A stretch of DNA of 64,000 bases from Homarus americanus (GCF_018991925.1 NW_024732384.1:169001-233000), one strand, 5' to 3'. Counted from the stretch's first letter, positions 46,090 to 59,245 are shown. The notes: generated from the letters alone by a model not told the origin. Translations and numbers: made by a program.

Positions 46090-46618
46090 CAGGGTTGGAT
46101 CAAATACTGATTTTTAGCGGTCAAATGCAAATACAAATACTTGTGACATTATGATGCAAAAATACAAATACTTTTATTTCCAAGTTCAAAAATACAAACT
46201 CAATACCTTCATATCAGAATTACATTTTATCATCATTAATGCCCGGAAGATTTCTGGGCTCAACTTAGCTCGCTCAGGAGTGTAAAAATTACCAGAATGT
46301 TCAACGTTACTGATGCTTGCAGATAACAATAGCAGTAATAAAATTAAACAACATTACAAAAATAAAACAAATTCAAGTGTTTTCGTCTTCACAAATTGTC
46401 AGTAAGTAGCAATACAAAATATCAAATTTTCCTTTGTTTATGGAAGAGGCAAAAGGCAGTAGCCTTAAACTAGCCTGCTGCCTGTAACACTAACAAGTGT
46501 CCAAATACAAATACAAAATACTTTTTTCTTCTGGGTGCCAAAATACAATTACAAATACATTGAAAATGTATTTAAATACAATTAAAAGACAAATACAATT
46601 TTATTTGATCCACCCCGG
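46090..46618. mobile_element. hAT-type MITE with AAATAC-rich ends
   Basis: Inverted ends CAGGGTTGGATCAAATA and, from the right, CCGGGGTGGATCAAATA. The nine-base direct repeat GCACTGAGC occurs at 46081-46089 and 46618-46626, an 8-9 base target duplication as made by hAT transposases. The interior is rich in aaatacaaatac words near both ends and has no coding capacity. Confidence 0.82.
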
Positions 46619-46626
46619 CACTGAGC

Positions 46627-47879
46627 ACACCAACAATGACAAATCGTGCTGTCGATACTACGATGAGACCTTGTGATTGAAACAGGATGTGATTTGGTTG
46701 TTCTAAATATATACTACAAAAATCTTAGGAACATGGATGATTAGATAATATTATAGAATTTATTATCTTCAAGAAGCATATGTGCTGTTTACTCTATGTA
46801 CTGTACAGTATGGATTATTGTATGACTGAATCTTGCTGCCGCGCACCAGTCTGGTTGGCCGACTTATAAGTACCTGTAATTTACTGTATGGTTCTGCTTG
46901 TCTTTGCTTTATATGGTAAAGTTAAGTTTGATTTAAGTTAGTTTAGACAGACTTTCAGAGAACAGCGTATTATTACTTAGGTTTTGTGCAATAAAATGTA
47001 CAATGCTGAATTTCCTTAATGTTTTGCATTTTGTATATATATTCTAATCCCACTTCTAATCTTGTTTGTGTATGTATTTATGCGTTAATTTATATCAGTA
47101 TGTCCAGTTGCGGACAAAATTCCCTTGACACATTTTGCAATGTCTCGCTGGGATATTAATTTATTATTAAGATTTGTCTTTATATATTTGATCTGAAATG
47201 TCATCTGTTGAGGGAATTTTGGCTGCAATTATACATATCCATCATTACCAGGTAGGTTAGTCGGCTGTGAAGATGGACTGATCGCAGACACGTTCATAAT
47301 ATTTAAATGAAACACATTGTTAGCCACGTATTTCAAAGGCAGTGTGTCACCACGCCGTTTGGGTGGCTGTCAGACGCACGATTCTCCACACCCGGATTCT
47401 TAAAATATAATCGAGGAAGAGAATGCATTTAGTTACGGTAGAATCTAAGCTTAATGTCGACACTATTTTGGTCGCTATCTCTGCTTTTATTCTAAGTTAG
47501 TAGGATACGTAGCCTTAACACCCAAAATCAGATTACAAAAAATGTTTACTGACACAAATCAATAAAGTTCAGTAACAACAATATCGGAATCACTGAAACT
47601 TAAAACATTCACAATTAAATACAAAAGTAAATAAGAGACGAGTGTTATTAAAACAGACAGACATATAAACGGACAATTAAACAATCATAATTAGTGGATG
47701 GAATAGACACCTAAATCTTCATACAGAATATACATAAGAAACATCTGTAAGTAACCTATACAGTATAGTGTAGAGTAAGTCGTATAGAGATATTCACACA
47801 AAAAAATAGGGGTTATGAGTTGTTTATTTTATATGAATAATGTTTTTACTTTTAAGCCAAATCACAAAAAACCACAAAT
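46627..47879. other. Unassigned AT-rich sequence
   Basis: One gtactgtacagtatgg at 46798. No gene is recognised. Confidence 0.5.
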
Positions 47880-48089
47880 CGAGTTTTAAAACAACCACAG
47901 TTAATAAAACAATCATAGACCAGGTTTTGAGGTAATTACGGACTGGGTTTTGAGGTAATTTCGAACCGGGTTTTAAAATAATTACTGACGGGTTTAAAGC
48001 AATTATGGAGCGTCCGAATTTTAAAATAATTAAGGACCGAATTTTAAAACAATAAAGGGCCGGGTTTTAAGACAGTAACAGAACAGCTT
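47880..48089. repeat. Degenerate 26-30 bp tandem repeat
   Basis: Units of ggaccgggttttaaaataatta with substitutions and length changes, about seven copies. Confidence 0.8.
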
Positions 48090-48190
48090 TTAACCCTTTG
48101 GCTCCTGGAGGTTTACCTAAGGTGAACAAAATCGCCTGACAGCAGCCAGAGTAAAATTCTAAAGTGTGATAATCGGTGCGCAAAGGTTAA
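48090..48190 (+). mobile_element. TTAA-flanked MITE, 101-bp copy
   Basis: TTAACCCTTTGGCTCCTGGA to GCAAAGGTTAA, with GAACAAAATCGCCTGAC inside. More diverged than the copies at 30001 and 32754 but the same length and end structure. Confidence 0.72.
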
Positions 48191-48583
48191 GAAAATCACA
48201 GCAAATTTAAATGTTTTTTTTTCTTATAACTTTTCCAATTCATGATACAGCAAGATCTTATTTCTTTATTTTTATTTACAAATTACGTATAATGGAAATG
48301 TAAACGGGTAGTACGGTAGTAATGTTTTAAAAATGCACCTTCAGTTATCATATAGTTGATCAGGGTACAATTTTAAATAATGTTATAGAGAGTGGCAATT
48401 TAAGGTGGGATATGAGTTATTGGTATTTTTTGAACTGCTGATGTTATTAAGACCAGGTGACGGCCTATTACAGTAATGTTGAGGGTTTTTTAATTTGCAT
48501 CTATTTGGTACAAATTACAAGTCTGTTTTCAAAATAACAGACAGCCTTTAGTTATACTGCATATTCTTTTTTCTTTTCACCAG
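48191..48583. other. Unassigned AT-rich sequence
   Basis: No gene is recognised; ends with a strong pyrimidine tract that serves the exon candidate at 48584. Confidence 0.5.
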
Positions 48584-48664
48584 GCGAGGAGTTATGCAGG
48601 ACGCAGATATTTATATGAAATTACGGACCGGACGAGACTCGCAACGGACGGGTGGAGGCGCCGT
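48584..48664 (+). CDS. Candidate internal exon, unknown protein
   Basis: Flanked by a very strong acceptor (attcttttttcttttcaccag|) and a strong donor (CCGT|GTAAGT). The 81 bases are exactly 27 codons, GC-rich against AT-rich flanks, and open in two frames: ARSYAGRRYLYEITDRTRLA then TDGWRRR in phase 0, or RGVMQDADIYMKLRTGRDSQ then RTGGGA. The phase-0 reading is strongly basic. No family is recognised. Exon size, composition and both splice sites fit a real cassette exon; lack of neighbours keeps confidence moderate. Confidence 0.4.
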
Positions 48665-50788
48665 GTAAGTGTGTGGCTGCCAGGCGCACAACTCAGACGC
48701 GCACGTTCACAGGTGCGTGGGTGCGCTGTTCACGTGCGTAGCACATGTGTCACTCCCAGTCTCTACATATCACGTTAAAATATAATCAATAATGCTTGCT
48801 GGCGTGATATGATAATCTATATCGTGTTAAAAGTAATGACGAGGTCTTGCCAAAGCTAGGTTTTGCAACACTCATTATTTACGAAGAAACACCGACAATG
48901 GTGGGGTTGATGTTGAAGGTAAAAATTAGCTCTTTACTGTTTCCGGTGCTAAAACATCCATGCAACAGGATCATTTTTTCCGTTAAGGCCGTTCGAGTAT
49001 AACTAATCACTCCATCGCTTGTGAGGAGAGCGCGATACTGTCTAGTTACGACATGAGTTACAGCCCCTGTATTGTATTTCCCAACCTTGAGTAGATTTAA
49101 CGAGGCTTCAGTGTGCCAGGGCGGATCTCATACACGGTCATGTGGAGATGGTTAACGTGTAATATATACTAGTTAATCAGTTATACACACACACACACCC
49201 TTCTTCATCCTGTACACGAGGCAACACACGCACTTTCTAGAATGTATACTGGTGTACTGTATCTACAGCCATGTATATAGCTACTTCGTATATTTCAAGT
49301 TAATAAACTACCTTGTGATTGATGATCTACCTTTAGCTTCGTGTATAATAAACTAATAAATGTATAATCTCACTCATGTAAAATAAACTTCTTAAATATG
49401 ATCTAACTTGTATATAATAAACTATTTAATGTATGATCTACCTCGTGTATAATCAACGTACTTTGGTGGCCAAAATAAAATTTATCTTGTAAGTAATTAT
49501 TATTTATCTATTGGTAAAGTGACTACTTATGTCGCGTGTGAGTGGTTGAGTGGTGAATTCAGTATACGTTCATTTGGTGTGGCGCTCAAGGTTATAGGAA
49601 GTATAACATGTTGTAAACGCTAAGTTATGCTTTGCCAGACGGTATCAAAGCGTTTTAACTTTCCACGCCACATCCAGTCGCCATATCCAGTAGTTTCTCT
49701 TGAAATATTTGTATAATGTTGGTGTAGAATGAACAAGAGTATCCCGGACATTTGGCAACATTGAGTATGGGGTTAGTGCCATGACCGGCGTAGTACACGA
49801 TATCATTTGTTTTATTATTCCCCGCTGTCTTTCTGTTTCCTTTTAATCAGTGAGTTGAATTGGATATTTTCTAGCCTCATGGATATTGTTATTCAGTCAT
49901 GTATCTGTAATTCTCAGCGGCATGCGAGAGACCGTCCGGATGGTACGTGGTGTTTAAAAGTATCATTTTATTCTTATGTTAAGCTGGGATTTTATTTGTA
50001 ATATGGTACACAAAGAGACAGGTTGTAGTGGTAAACGTATCTTAAAGGTTGGGAAGCACTGCAAGGGCGTTTTATCTCTGGTCGATTAGATTATCATTAC
50101 TCACAAATAATGGCGATTCACCAGTCATTTGTTCATAATTTTAGTTTTCCTCTTCTTCCGATGGACTTAAATACATGTTTAGCTCATAGTTTGTACTGGT
50201 TAAAATTGCTGCTCTCAGTTACGGTTGATTGCACACCACACAAACGCATTTTTTTTATTAATTCTTTAGGATGACGCATGCGCAGTACACAGGCCAGCAG
50301 ACACCTCCGTCCCTCCTTTCACCGCTAATGGTGTCTTCTTAAAGCTTTACTGCCAATGTTAATGCTGTATACCTTGTTCTTGGTGTGTTTACTGCCGTGT
50401 GATCTACCATAAACAGCTAGCTAGATTACATATATTACATATATATGAAAAAAATTACGTGATTAAGGATATCATATGAGAGTTTGGATAAAATGCAGTG
50501 TCATATGTAGAAGCTACTGACATTATGCTGTGAACTTTACCTTTGATAGAGGTTGGAGAGCACAAGTTCCTCACTACTGTTTTTTTTTATATAATATATT
50601 CAAGAAAAAAAAATATTCCAAAAGTCTCTTAAACAGTACGGTACGATCACTTCAACTTGATCTTAACTAACATTTTAAGAAAATCAATGGATTATATTGA
50701 ATTGCATTGCGAACTCTGACGCCTAACATGAAAATAGTTATCATACCCGTTTGTGAATGTTTCCTGTCTACTGCACTGGGGAAATCCT
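48665..50788. other. Unassigned sequence
   Basis: A GC-richer stretch follows the exon candidate to about 48770. The rest is AT-rich, with a series of (c/a)t(c/t)gtgtataataaac words at 49310-49450 (a degenerate tandem of about 35 bp). No gene is recognised. Confidence 0.5.
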
Positions 50789-51504
50789 TCACTCTATCCT
50801 TGTACAACACCACACATTCCCTCACTCTATCCTTGTACCACACCACACACTCCCTCACTCTATCCTTGTCACTCTATCCTTGTACAACACCACACATTCC
50901 CTCACTCTATCCTTGTACAACACCACACACTCCCTCACTCTATCCTTGTACCACACCACACACTCCCTCACTCTATCCTTGTACAACACCACACACTCCC
51001 TCACTCTATCCTTGTACCACACCACACACTCCCTCACTCTATCCTTGTACCACACCACACACTCCCTCACTCTATCCTTGTACCACACCACACCCTCACT
51101 CTATCCTTGTACCACACCACACACTCCTCTATCCTTGTACCACCACACACTCCTCTATCCATGTCACTCTATCCTTGTCACACTCTATCCTTGCTTCACA
51201 CTCATATCCTTGCACCACACCACACTCTACCCTTGTACCACACACTCCCTCACTCTATCCTTGTACCACACCACATTCCCTCACTCTATCCTTCTTGTAC
51301 AACACCACACACTCCCTCACTCTATCCTTGTACCACACCACACACTCCCTCACTCTATCCTTGTACCACACCACACACTCACTCTATCCTTGTACCACAC
51401 CACACACTCACTCACTCTATCCTTGTACCACACCACACACTCCCTCACTCTATCCTTGTACCACACCACACACTCACTCTATCCTTTTACCACACTACAC
51501 ACCT
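50789..51504. repeat. 33-bp minisatellite
   Basis: Unit TCACTCTATCCTTGTACCAC + ACCACACACTCCC, about 21 copies, with shortened units at 50865-50885 and 51080-51240. All three plus frames and one minus frame are open across it (Tyr-Pro-Cys-Thr-Thr-Pro-type repeats); this is a consequence of the unit, not evidence of a protein. Confidence 0.97.
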
Positions 51505-53115
51505 GTTGTATATCTTATGACAGCGGAGGAATAGTTTATGCAGCGCTGATGGCGGAAGATTCCACTTGTTTATGAATCACTACATAAAGCACCTGGGATT
51601 AGAGATAACTGCAGGAAGATAATAGCATATAATTCAGGCTGCCTGTGTATTATATTGGTGTGTGAGTCTCAAAGGTTAGTACAGTGTGATATGTATCTGG
51701 TAACTTAAGATGTAAGAACGCACTTGGTTGATTTGAGCTAAAGCGCAAAACTCTTCCAAAAATTAGATTAGTTACACTGAGATTCTGTCTACAGATACGT
51801 TCACTTAGCACCAGTTATATTGTTCCACAAACTTAACTTAATTATCGAAAACATTATCTGTTAACTGGTATTAGAGAAACGTTTCTAACTTTCTAGTTAA
51901 AGTAAAGCCTCAGTGTAATTGTCTTTAACGCTATATTAGAATCGTTTTTAAATCTTTCACTATAATTAATATTCATCGTGCGGAACACTGATACAGGTAC
52001 TCTGGACAGTGGAACCTTTTCTTGCTCTAAGTATGCCCGGGGGTGACAAATAATGCGGTCATACACAACACACACCCTGGCATGTGTCACCACGACTGAA
52101 GTGTGGACAGTGTGGGTAGTGTACCATAATTAAATCTTAAATATCAGGAAGCAGTAGGTGGTGACACTGGCTAGTGAGTCTCCCTGTGATAGGAGATCTC
52201 TGACACTAGGACAATCGAGACAACAATAATAATAATGATAATAAAGGTATTAGCTGTGAGACTATTACAGTGTATAAAATAACAAAAGCGGGATAGATTT
52301 AGCATGACTAATAATATTGGCGGATACATTGTCTGCGGATCACGCGTCCACGTCAACGATATTTGTGTGAGAAAGAAGAACTTTTTCTCGGAGTTGGTCT
52401 TTTGGATGGAAAGACTATCAACACTCTACCTACTGTTATAATGAGTTATTGAGAGGAGAGCTGCTAAACGAATTCTCTTTCTGTAACAGAAGGGAGGTTG
52501 TTGGCCCAGCATCGTGGAAAGCAAGTCCGCAGACATTCTTACCGAGAGAGTTAACAGCATCATTGCGTGTCAGACTAAAAGTCGACTGACTACATTGGCA
52601 TTGTAAATGTTGGGAAGAAAAACGATGACTTTTTTATTTTGCCCGTTGTTCCTTGTGAGTTTGTCCTTTATTGGTAATTTATGACAATTTATACTTAATA
52701 TGGTAATGGCAGTAAACTCACCATATGTTGGAGGAGAGAGAGGGAGGGAAGGGTATTGAGAATCACTTTATTGAATGTCCTCTGAAGTTGATCACTATCA
52801 AGGGTTGATCCAGGGGTGGGGTGTACAGGGGTCCAGACCCCCGTTTCACCATAAAATTTCAGTAGGCCTACTTTTTCTTTAATGCAGTATTGTACTCCGG
52901 TGTTTTTGTGAAGTAAAACGTATTTACTATTGACTTCATATCTCCTAATATCAAGTGCATATGGCTTCAAAATGTCCATGATATTGGTCAGATCTCAAAA
53001 AAAAATATGGGGGCTTACAGCGCCCCCCCCCCCCCAAAAAAAACACCCAGCTGGGTGGGTTCCCCCACCCACAACTTCTTCGACCCCCTCCTCCTCCTGT
53101 ATTACTAGGTTAACT
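51505..53115. other. Unassigned sequence
   Basis: A run of 14 C at about 53023-53036 and a palindromic ggggtccagacccc near 52829. The minus frame at 52695-52979 is not recognised. Confidence 0.5.
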
Positions 53116-53268
53116 TTTCGGAGTGAGAGTTGTGAACTCGTGGAACAACCTGCCAGCGGGTATTGTGACGGCACCGAGTGTGAGCTGTTTTCAAGACCAG
53201 ACTTGAGAAGCATTGGAGCAGGTTCAGATACATTCAGTAGCCAGTGCTTGCTAACAGTGCGTAACAGA
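53116..53268 (+). pseudogene. CR1-like LINE ORF end, plus strand
   Basis: Reads FGVRVVNSWNNLPAGIVTAP then SVSCFQDQT, stop, EALEQVQIHSVASAC. It aligns with the minus-strand copy at 57643 (VTAPSV-x-CF and the following DKHWSRFRYTQEP region). Two stops show it is dead. Confidence 0.75.
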
Positions 53269-55324
53269 GACGTGACCGACCGCCCAAGCGGCTAACGAGT
53301 CAATTGGTGGCGAAGAGGATAAAAAATGAACTATATGTTTTATATATGTTACCCTTAAATAAACTCGTACAGAATTCGTTTTCTTTAACAAATTATTCAA
53401 GAGAGAGTGTGTATCCATATTTGGCGGTGAAACATTTTAGGGAGTTTATCAATACTCCGTCTTTAATAGTATAACGCTAAAATTACTCAGCCATGCTTAT
53501 CAATATCGAAAGTATTATTTTGGTTGGATTTCAAAAGGATCTAGCGTTGCTCCTTGGTTAAAAGATTAGCCCCTGCCTTTCTCAATGTGTTGGACCAGCA
53601 GTTGTTTTAAGTTTTTAAAGTGCAACTAAACATGGTTCCCTGGTGGCGAATTCCCAAATTTTCTATAGGTGAATTTTTCTCGCCACCAAAGAATAATATC
53701 ATACCTAAAGACGGCGTCACATGGTCACTTTTCTCTTTCGGCAGCATTAGCTATAAGGGCCGTGCCTCTTTTAACATTTTTCTTTACTCTAATACTTATA
53801 ACCATTGGTAGCGTGACGAGAGGAGGCTCGTGGGTAGATGTAATGATAGTATCAAGTAATAGGGAAGAAATAACGGTAGATACTGTAGGTAAATAATAGA
53901 CACAATATACAAATACAATATTTATTTAAACATTAATATGGAGGTAGGAGAAGAATATATGTACCAACAGACGAAACCTGGTACTATGACCTCAGGCTCA
54001 ACACTCACACCACTACTGGGTGGACATACTCAATAACACAAACTCTTACAGTAACTTAGCACCATTAAGACCAGGGGCAACTGCCACTACAACACAGTCG
54101 TCAGGAGTGATACTCAAGCACCCGCCATGGGGTCCTGCCACCATGGGGTACTTTCCAACGAACTCTGAAGATCCCAGTGGAATAACCCCACCACACAAAT
54201 AGCCCTAATGAGTTAGACACTCATCCACCAATGATGGGGGCTGGTAGTGGTGTGTGGCTTGGTGATCCGGGGTCACCTCGCAGGCCGAGCGTTAGGGTCA
54301 GACGAGCCAGCTATGGGGCCCATAGGCAGTCTGAAGTGTCTGAAGGTCGGGTCTCAGGAAGGTAACTGATCCTAATGGACCTCGGACATCTCCCCAGACA
54401 TAGTGGATACAACATCCACGCTACAGACACGGCCTAGGCTGCGTTCGGGACCTGTATGGGTGAAGGGGCGAGCACTTACTAACGGTTGAAATGCCCGCGG
54501 CACCCTCACTCAAAAATAGGTCAGGGAGTCCACCTACTTCTATTTCGATGAATTAATTTACTGTACACTCTGACGTTGAAACTGAGACTATGAACTCAGT
54601 TTCATTCCCTACTATTATCTTCACTAACAATGCTCTGACTGAGCTATCAAAAGCAAAATTAAATTGATTACAAAGGGATGGATGGCAACAGGTCCCAACA
54701 TACAGCATCTTGCGACGAAATCCGCGGATTATATTCAAAGTTCCCTTTAGACAAAGACGGCCTATCGATGACGTCATCAAGGAAACAGAAAACGGGGGAC
54801 TTTTCCACTGGGGGACTCAGAAGGTTTGTGGACGTTTGAGCTTAATATGAATCTTTAAGGTTTTCAGGTTAGCCGTCATCACGATCATGACATAGCAGAG
54901 TGGTTTTACCAACAATTTTTAAGAAGTGTGTTTGTAGTGGATTCCTCCCCTACAAACGCTGTTTGTCGCTAAGTAGCCGACCCCGCGAATTCCCCAGTGT
55001 AATCCTCGTGGTCTAGGTCAACCAGCGCCGCCTTACATGACGGAGGTCAACTACTAAGCCACGCCTACCTCCTCTATGTAAGACCTGACCTCGTGGTGAC
55101 CTATCTCTTTCTACCTACACCAACCATGCTCCCGCCAGCGAGCATGGCGACCCACAAGCTGGTCCCCCTCTGAGCACCCTCACCAACCAGCTCTCTCTAC
55201 TCAACGCTTATTACCATTCTGCCTACCCAGCAACAAGCTGCACTGTACATCCAATACAACATGTATACAGAGAGCACATTGTGAGTTTCCTTTCTCCATC
55301 CCATCCTGAGTGTGAACCAATATC
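53269..55324. other. Unassigned sequence, possible unrecognised repeat
   Basis: 53300-53700 has several tggtggcga / tggcggtga phrases, one soon after an AATAAA, faintly like an LTR end and primer-binding site. 53890-54540 is GC-richer but has no recognisable protein. A ccatgctc...gagcatgg inverted pair is near 55124-55145. Confidence 0.35.
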
Positions 55325-55804
55325 TCATAACCCTACAGGCTCACAAACCGGTCTATAGATGTTCGTGGAGTGACGATCGCCCTTCTTGAAGATAGGACTC
55401 GCATAAGCCACTTTCCATTCACTGGGGACCATTTGTTCATCCAAGCATTTGCAAAGCAGGATCTTCAGGGGCTCGGCAAGCTCGTTGCACAACTCTCTTA
55501 GCACTCTGGGATGCACCATGTCAGGGCCGGGACTCTTATGGACCTTTAGCCTGGACAGTTTATTTCTAATACCCTCTTCTGTGAACACAATGTGGGTCAG
55601 TGCTGTGTCGCACCGTCTGTCCTCAAACGCAGGAAGGTTAATCGTATCCTCTCTTGTGAACACCGAGGAAAAGAAGCTGTTCAATGCCTCAGCTTTATCC
55701 TGCTCAGAATCTGCGTAAGTACCATCTTCGAGCCTCAGGTCTGATACTCCTACTCGCGTTTTTAATTTCGACTTTGCATAGCAGAGCGGCTGGAGCCACA
55801 CCAA
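55325..55804 (-). pseudogene. CR1-like LINE reverse transcriptase, N-terminal part
   Basis: The minus frame reads ALNSFFSSVFTRED, then FTEEGIRNKLSRLKVHKSPG, PDMVHPRVLRELCNELAEPL, and WKVAYASPIFKKGDRHSTNI followed by YRPV. These are RT motifs 0-2 of CR1-type LINEs (LKxxKSPGPD ... WKxAxxxPIFKKG...NYRPV). Homology stops right after YRPV, so the palm with YADD is gone. Endonuclease sequence is also absent on the 5' side. Confidence 0.88.
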
Positions 55805-57642
55805 AACAATAACAAGATGGATGCCTTCGAAAACTTTGACGATAAACTGTTAGTTCTTACACCTCTTGCTTTGTATTGTGTTAACTATTAAGTATAAACG
55901 AGAAAAGAAACGCTCGTGGACTTGTTCCTGTAATGCAGAATGCGAAACGGACTAAACTCACAGGAATATCCCTAAGTAACACTAGTTTTTAATATTTGAG
56001 GATAATTTTCCTACCTGTGCATTTAATATAAAGTTTCATACGATTGTTTTGTATCTGGTAGTACTGTTATGTGCTCTTAGGCACTGACATACTTAATAAT
56101 GTCATTTTCCTGTTAACAGCTTCAAGTTTCGATTACATCCCCACGTAGCCTGTAGTGTACTTTTGACTGAAGGTTAAACTTTATGTTCTCTTTGATGACA
56201 CAATTGACACTTAAAGGAATTATTCATCTAACTGACAGAAAGAAGCCCTTCTATAGTTTTTTATTTTATTTGTTATTTTTTTTACCATTATAATAACAAA
56301 TTTAAGATGAAAGTGCTTTATTATTATGGGGTGAAACATTATTGGTGTTACTCCTAAAAAGTAAAAAAAATTAGAAAGAAAATAGGACCAAACCACAAAC
56401 TTATGTATGGGTAACTAAAACAGTTTAATAATATTAATTAATCTGCAATTCTGCACTATATGAATGAATGGATTACAATGACGGGTACATCTATAGTAAT
56501 TATATGAACAAAAGGGTAATGTATCTTATGGGGCGTAAAATCAGAGGCACTGTTGTTGACATTAGACGAGAATGGGAAGTTAGGAACTTTCCGAAGTACT
56601 GTAGTAGACACTGTACTGCTGCATATTATTATTTATTGTTTATAAAATCCACCAAACTAACCTACATAATTAAACCTACCTTAACTTGTGCTTCATATAA
56701 ATATTTATATATTCCTACTGTCAGAGATCTACCACAGAGAGTAACTAACCACCTGTCATAAGGATATATTGTTTTCTTTTTTTCACTTACCTTTTTATTT
56801 ATTTTGTACTTTTATCCTTTTCGCCAGGCATGGTCAACCTTTCCTCAGTCATGGGCCGCATTACGATTTAGGTATTTTCCTGTAAGGTTTTTTTTTTAAT
56901 TGTTTAACAAATTTATTGGCAAAGCTTGGAGTACAGTTTGCCTTTTCTGAGTAATTCAGTCAGGTCTTGACACTGAGGGTGGTATCACTTCTCACTGCCA
57001 CGCAGGACAGAGGTTCATACACAAAGAAATACATCATATTCATTAACAGCTATATATGTATAGAGGTCAGATTCATGTGGGTAATGTCACTGTTCACTGC
57101 CATACAGGACAGGTTCGTACACAAAGAAATGCACCATATTTATTGACAGTATTGCTTAGTTATATTCTATTCAGTGGATTAACCTTGGAAAACCCTATGA
57201 TTCTTTAACAACACTTATTAGTATAACTATTATATTTACACGGTAGACTGCCACCACCCAGGCTTTTATTAGAATATAACTTATCGTTAAAAATGTTTGG
57301 TAGCGTGGTAGCGAGTTTAGGCACGTGGGTTATAGTGTTTATTTTCTGAGAAGCAATTGTTAGAAGGGAAGGAGCGATGATAATCACAACTTACTATTTC
57401 AATATTTATTAAAATCAAAAGTGAATAAGATGACAAATTGAACCTTCATCCACAACAACAAAAATAGGTTCAATCACTGATTTCTTTACTGTAACACTCA
57501 GACAAAAAAGGACCTCTAGGTTTTACTTTATAAGTAACAAAATAGATCTTCGAGTAACATTCAACATCTTATACCTCCTTAAGGGTATAGTATTTCTTGG
57601 ACAATAAAGATGTTCATTTTACACGCTTGGTAATAGCACAGA
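55805..57642. other. Unassigned AT-rich sequence
   Basis: A duplicated phrase (cactgccaYgcaggacag ... cgtacacaaagaaat) at about 56995-57035 and 57096-57133. The frame 56468-56761 is not recognised. Confidence 0.5.
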
Positions 57643-58106
57643 TCATGTTATTTCTGACCTGTTACGCACTGTTGGCAAGTACTGGGCATGCACTGGCTCT
57701 TGGGTGTATCGGAACCTGCTCCAGTGCTTGTCAAGTCTGGTCTTGAAACAGTTCACACTTGGTGCCGTCACAACACTCTCTGGCCGGTTGTTCCAAGAGC
57801 TCATAATTCTCACTCCGAAAAAGTTTGCCCTCACAGTTTTCTTTTGGATTTGTGGCTTCTTCAACCTTGAGCTATGACCCCTTGTGGGGCGAGCGTCCGC
57901 CAGCTCCAGGTAAGGACACTCGACTGAGTAGTGCCCTTTGAGATGTTTATACACCTCAATTAGATCCTCCCTTGCCCGTCTGTAGTATAAGCTAGGCAAT
58001 TACAGGCGCTCTAATCTCTCTGGGTAGCTGAGGTGCCGAAGTGCAGGCACCAGTCTGGTGGCCCTCCTTTGAACATTCTCAATCAACTGACAGTCCCTAG
58101 TATTTC
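57643..58106 (-). pseudogene. CR1-like LINE ORF, C-terminal end
   Basis: From the right: CQLIENVQRRATRLVPALRH then LSYPERLERL, a stop at about 58000, YYRRAREDLIEVYKHLKGHY, CPYLELADARPTRGHSSRLK and NCFKTRLDKHWSRFRY near the end. This is the same C-terminal region as the 2779 copy but a different subfamily, close to 53116. Truncated at 5' and interrupted by a stop. Confidence 0.87.
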
Positions 58107-58711
58107 GGGGACCAGACGGGATGACGGTACTTTGCTTTCCCAGTCATAGTACTTTTATGAAGTGTGAGATATTCCCTCTTGGCGACAGGGTCAGCCTGTA
58201 TTCTAACTATAGAATATTTACGATAGATTACAAAGCGGTGACCTTTATCCATTTTTCTGCGTCCTATAAACACCTTCGTCACACAGTTATTAAATTATTA
58301 GATTATTTTTCCATCATCTCTCAAAGTTGACTCCCATCCGTAAAGAACAATTGGCTTTATTATTCCATTGCTTATTCTCCATCTTGTTTGTTTCTACTCT
58401 CGGTTGTTTGACTTAATATATCCTTCAGACTACAATAACATTCATATTATTCACTTGTTCTTTTCATCATCTTTTGACTCGCATTGTTCGTATCTGTCAT
58501 TGTTGTTAACTGTTAATATATAAACGGAGATGAATGTGTTTATGTATTTCGATTGGGTCAGTTAATGTAATTACGTGATGCCGGTTATTTGCAGACGTGG
58601 GGTAATTATTATTCTATTTTGCCTTGTAATCTTAGTCGATTACACTTGAAATGTAATAGTAAATACAATTGCTTTCGTTAATTATATTGGTCTATTCCTA
58701 TTATATTTAAT
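58107..58711. other. Unassigned AT-rich sequence
   Basis: No gene is recognised. Confidence 0.5.
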
Positions 58712-59245
58712 ATGAAAATGCCACACATTCCTGGCTACTGGTTTAATACCTAGATGGCCACTTTTCTGTTTATCAGGATTAGTGACTTATCAGTATGGCA
58801 GGTGAATGTAATCTATTTCAGTTACTATATTAAGCCTCTTAAGTCACAATCAGTCAGTGTCAACATTTCTAAGATTAGATTTTTTTTTTTAGATTGCCTA
58901 CGAGGGGGCTAGTTTATTGGCCACCCCCTTACATCCTGTACAAGGTGAAGCGCAGAAGCGTTTACAGCGCCCATCGGAGAAGCATGCGGAGTTCATGCTT
59001 GCCTTTATGACTCGTGCATTAAGGACGTAAAAGCCTGAAGGGTCATGGGTTTTGTCAGCAAGTTACATAAAGTGACAGAATGATGAGTGTGTGTGTGGGG
59101 GGGGGAGAAATTTCCGATACAATTCATCTGTTTATGGCAAAACGTGGCAGGTCCCTAGTGCCAGGCCTGTCACTAGGAGGAGGGATATCTGGTCAGGGAG
59201 GGAAGAGGTGTTGGTAACGGCTGGGCCGCCAAGCTGAGTGGCAAG
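58712..59245 (+). repeat. Dispersed repeat R, copy split by a LINE tail
   Basis: 58712-58879 matches 27899-28040 (cacacattcctggct, taatacctagatgg, gtcagtgtcaacattt). The match resumes at about 59230 with ccaagctgagtgg. The LINE tail at 58880-59226 therefore inserted into this repeat. Confidence 0.65.
58880..59226 (-). mobile_element. LINE 3' tail, 5'-truncated copy
   Basis: Poly-T at 58880-58890, then the same tail as 22719 and 28783, extending to ggtgttggtaacggctggg. The A tail is long and homogeneous, so this is among the younger copies. Confidence 0.88.

Noticed and set aside
50707..51575. Three overlapping plus-strand frames of 255-275 codons
   Set aside because: They are all produced by the 33-bp minisatellite, whose unit is a multiple of three and lacks stops; the proteins are pure unit repeats.
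53023..53095. Proline-rich stretch from the poly-C run as a protein domain
   Set aside because: A 14-C homopolymer and low-complexity flanks explain it; the nearby CR1-like remnant is in another frame.
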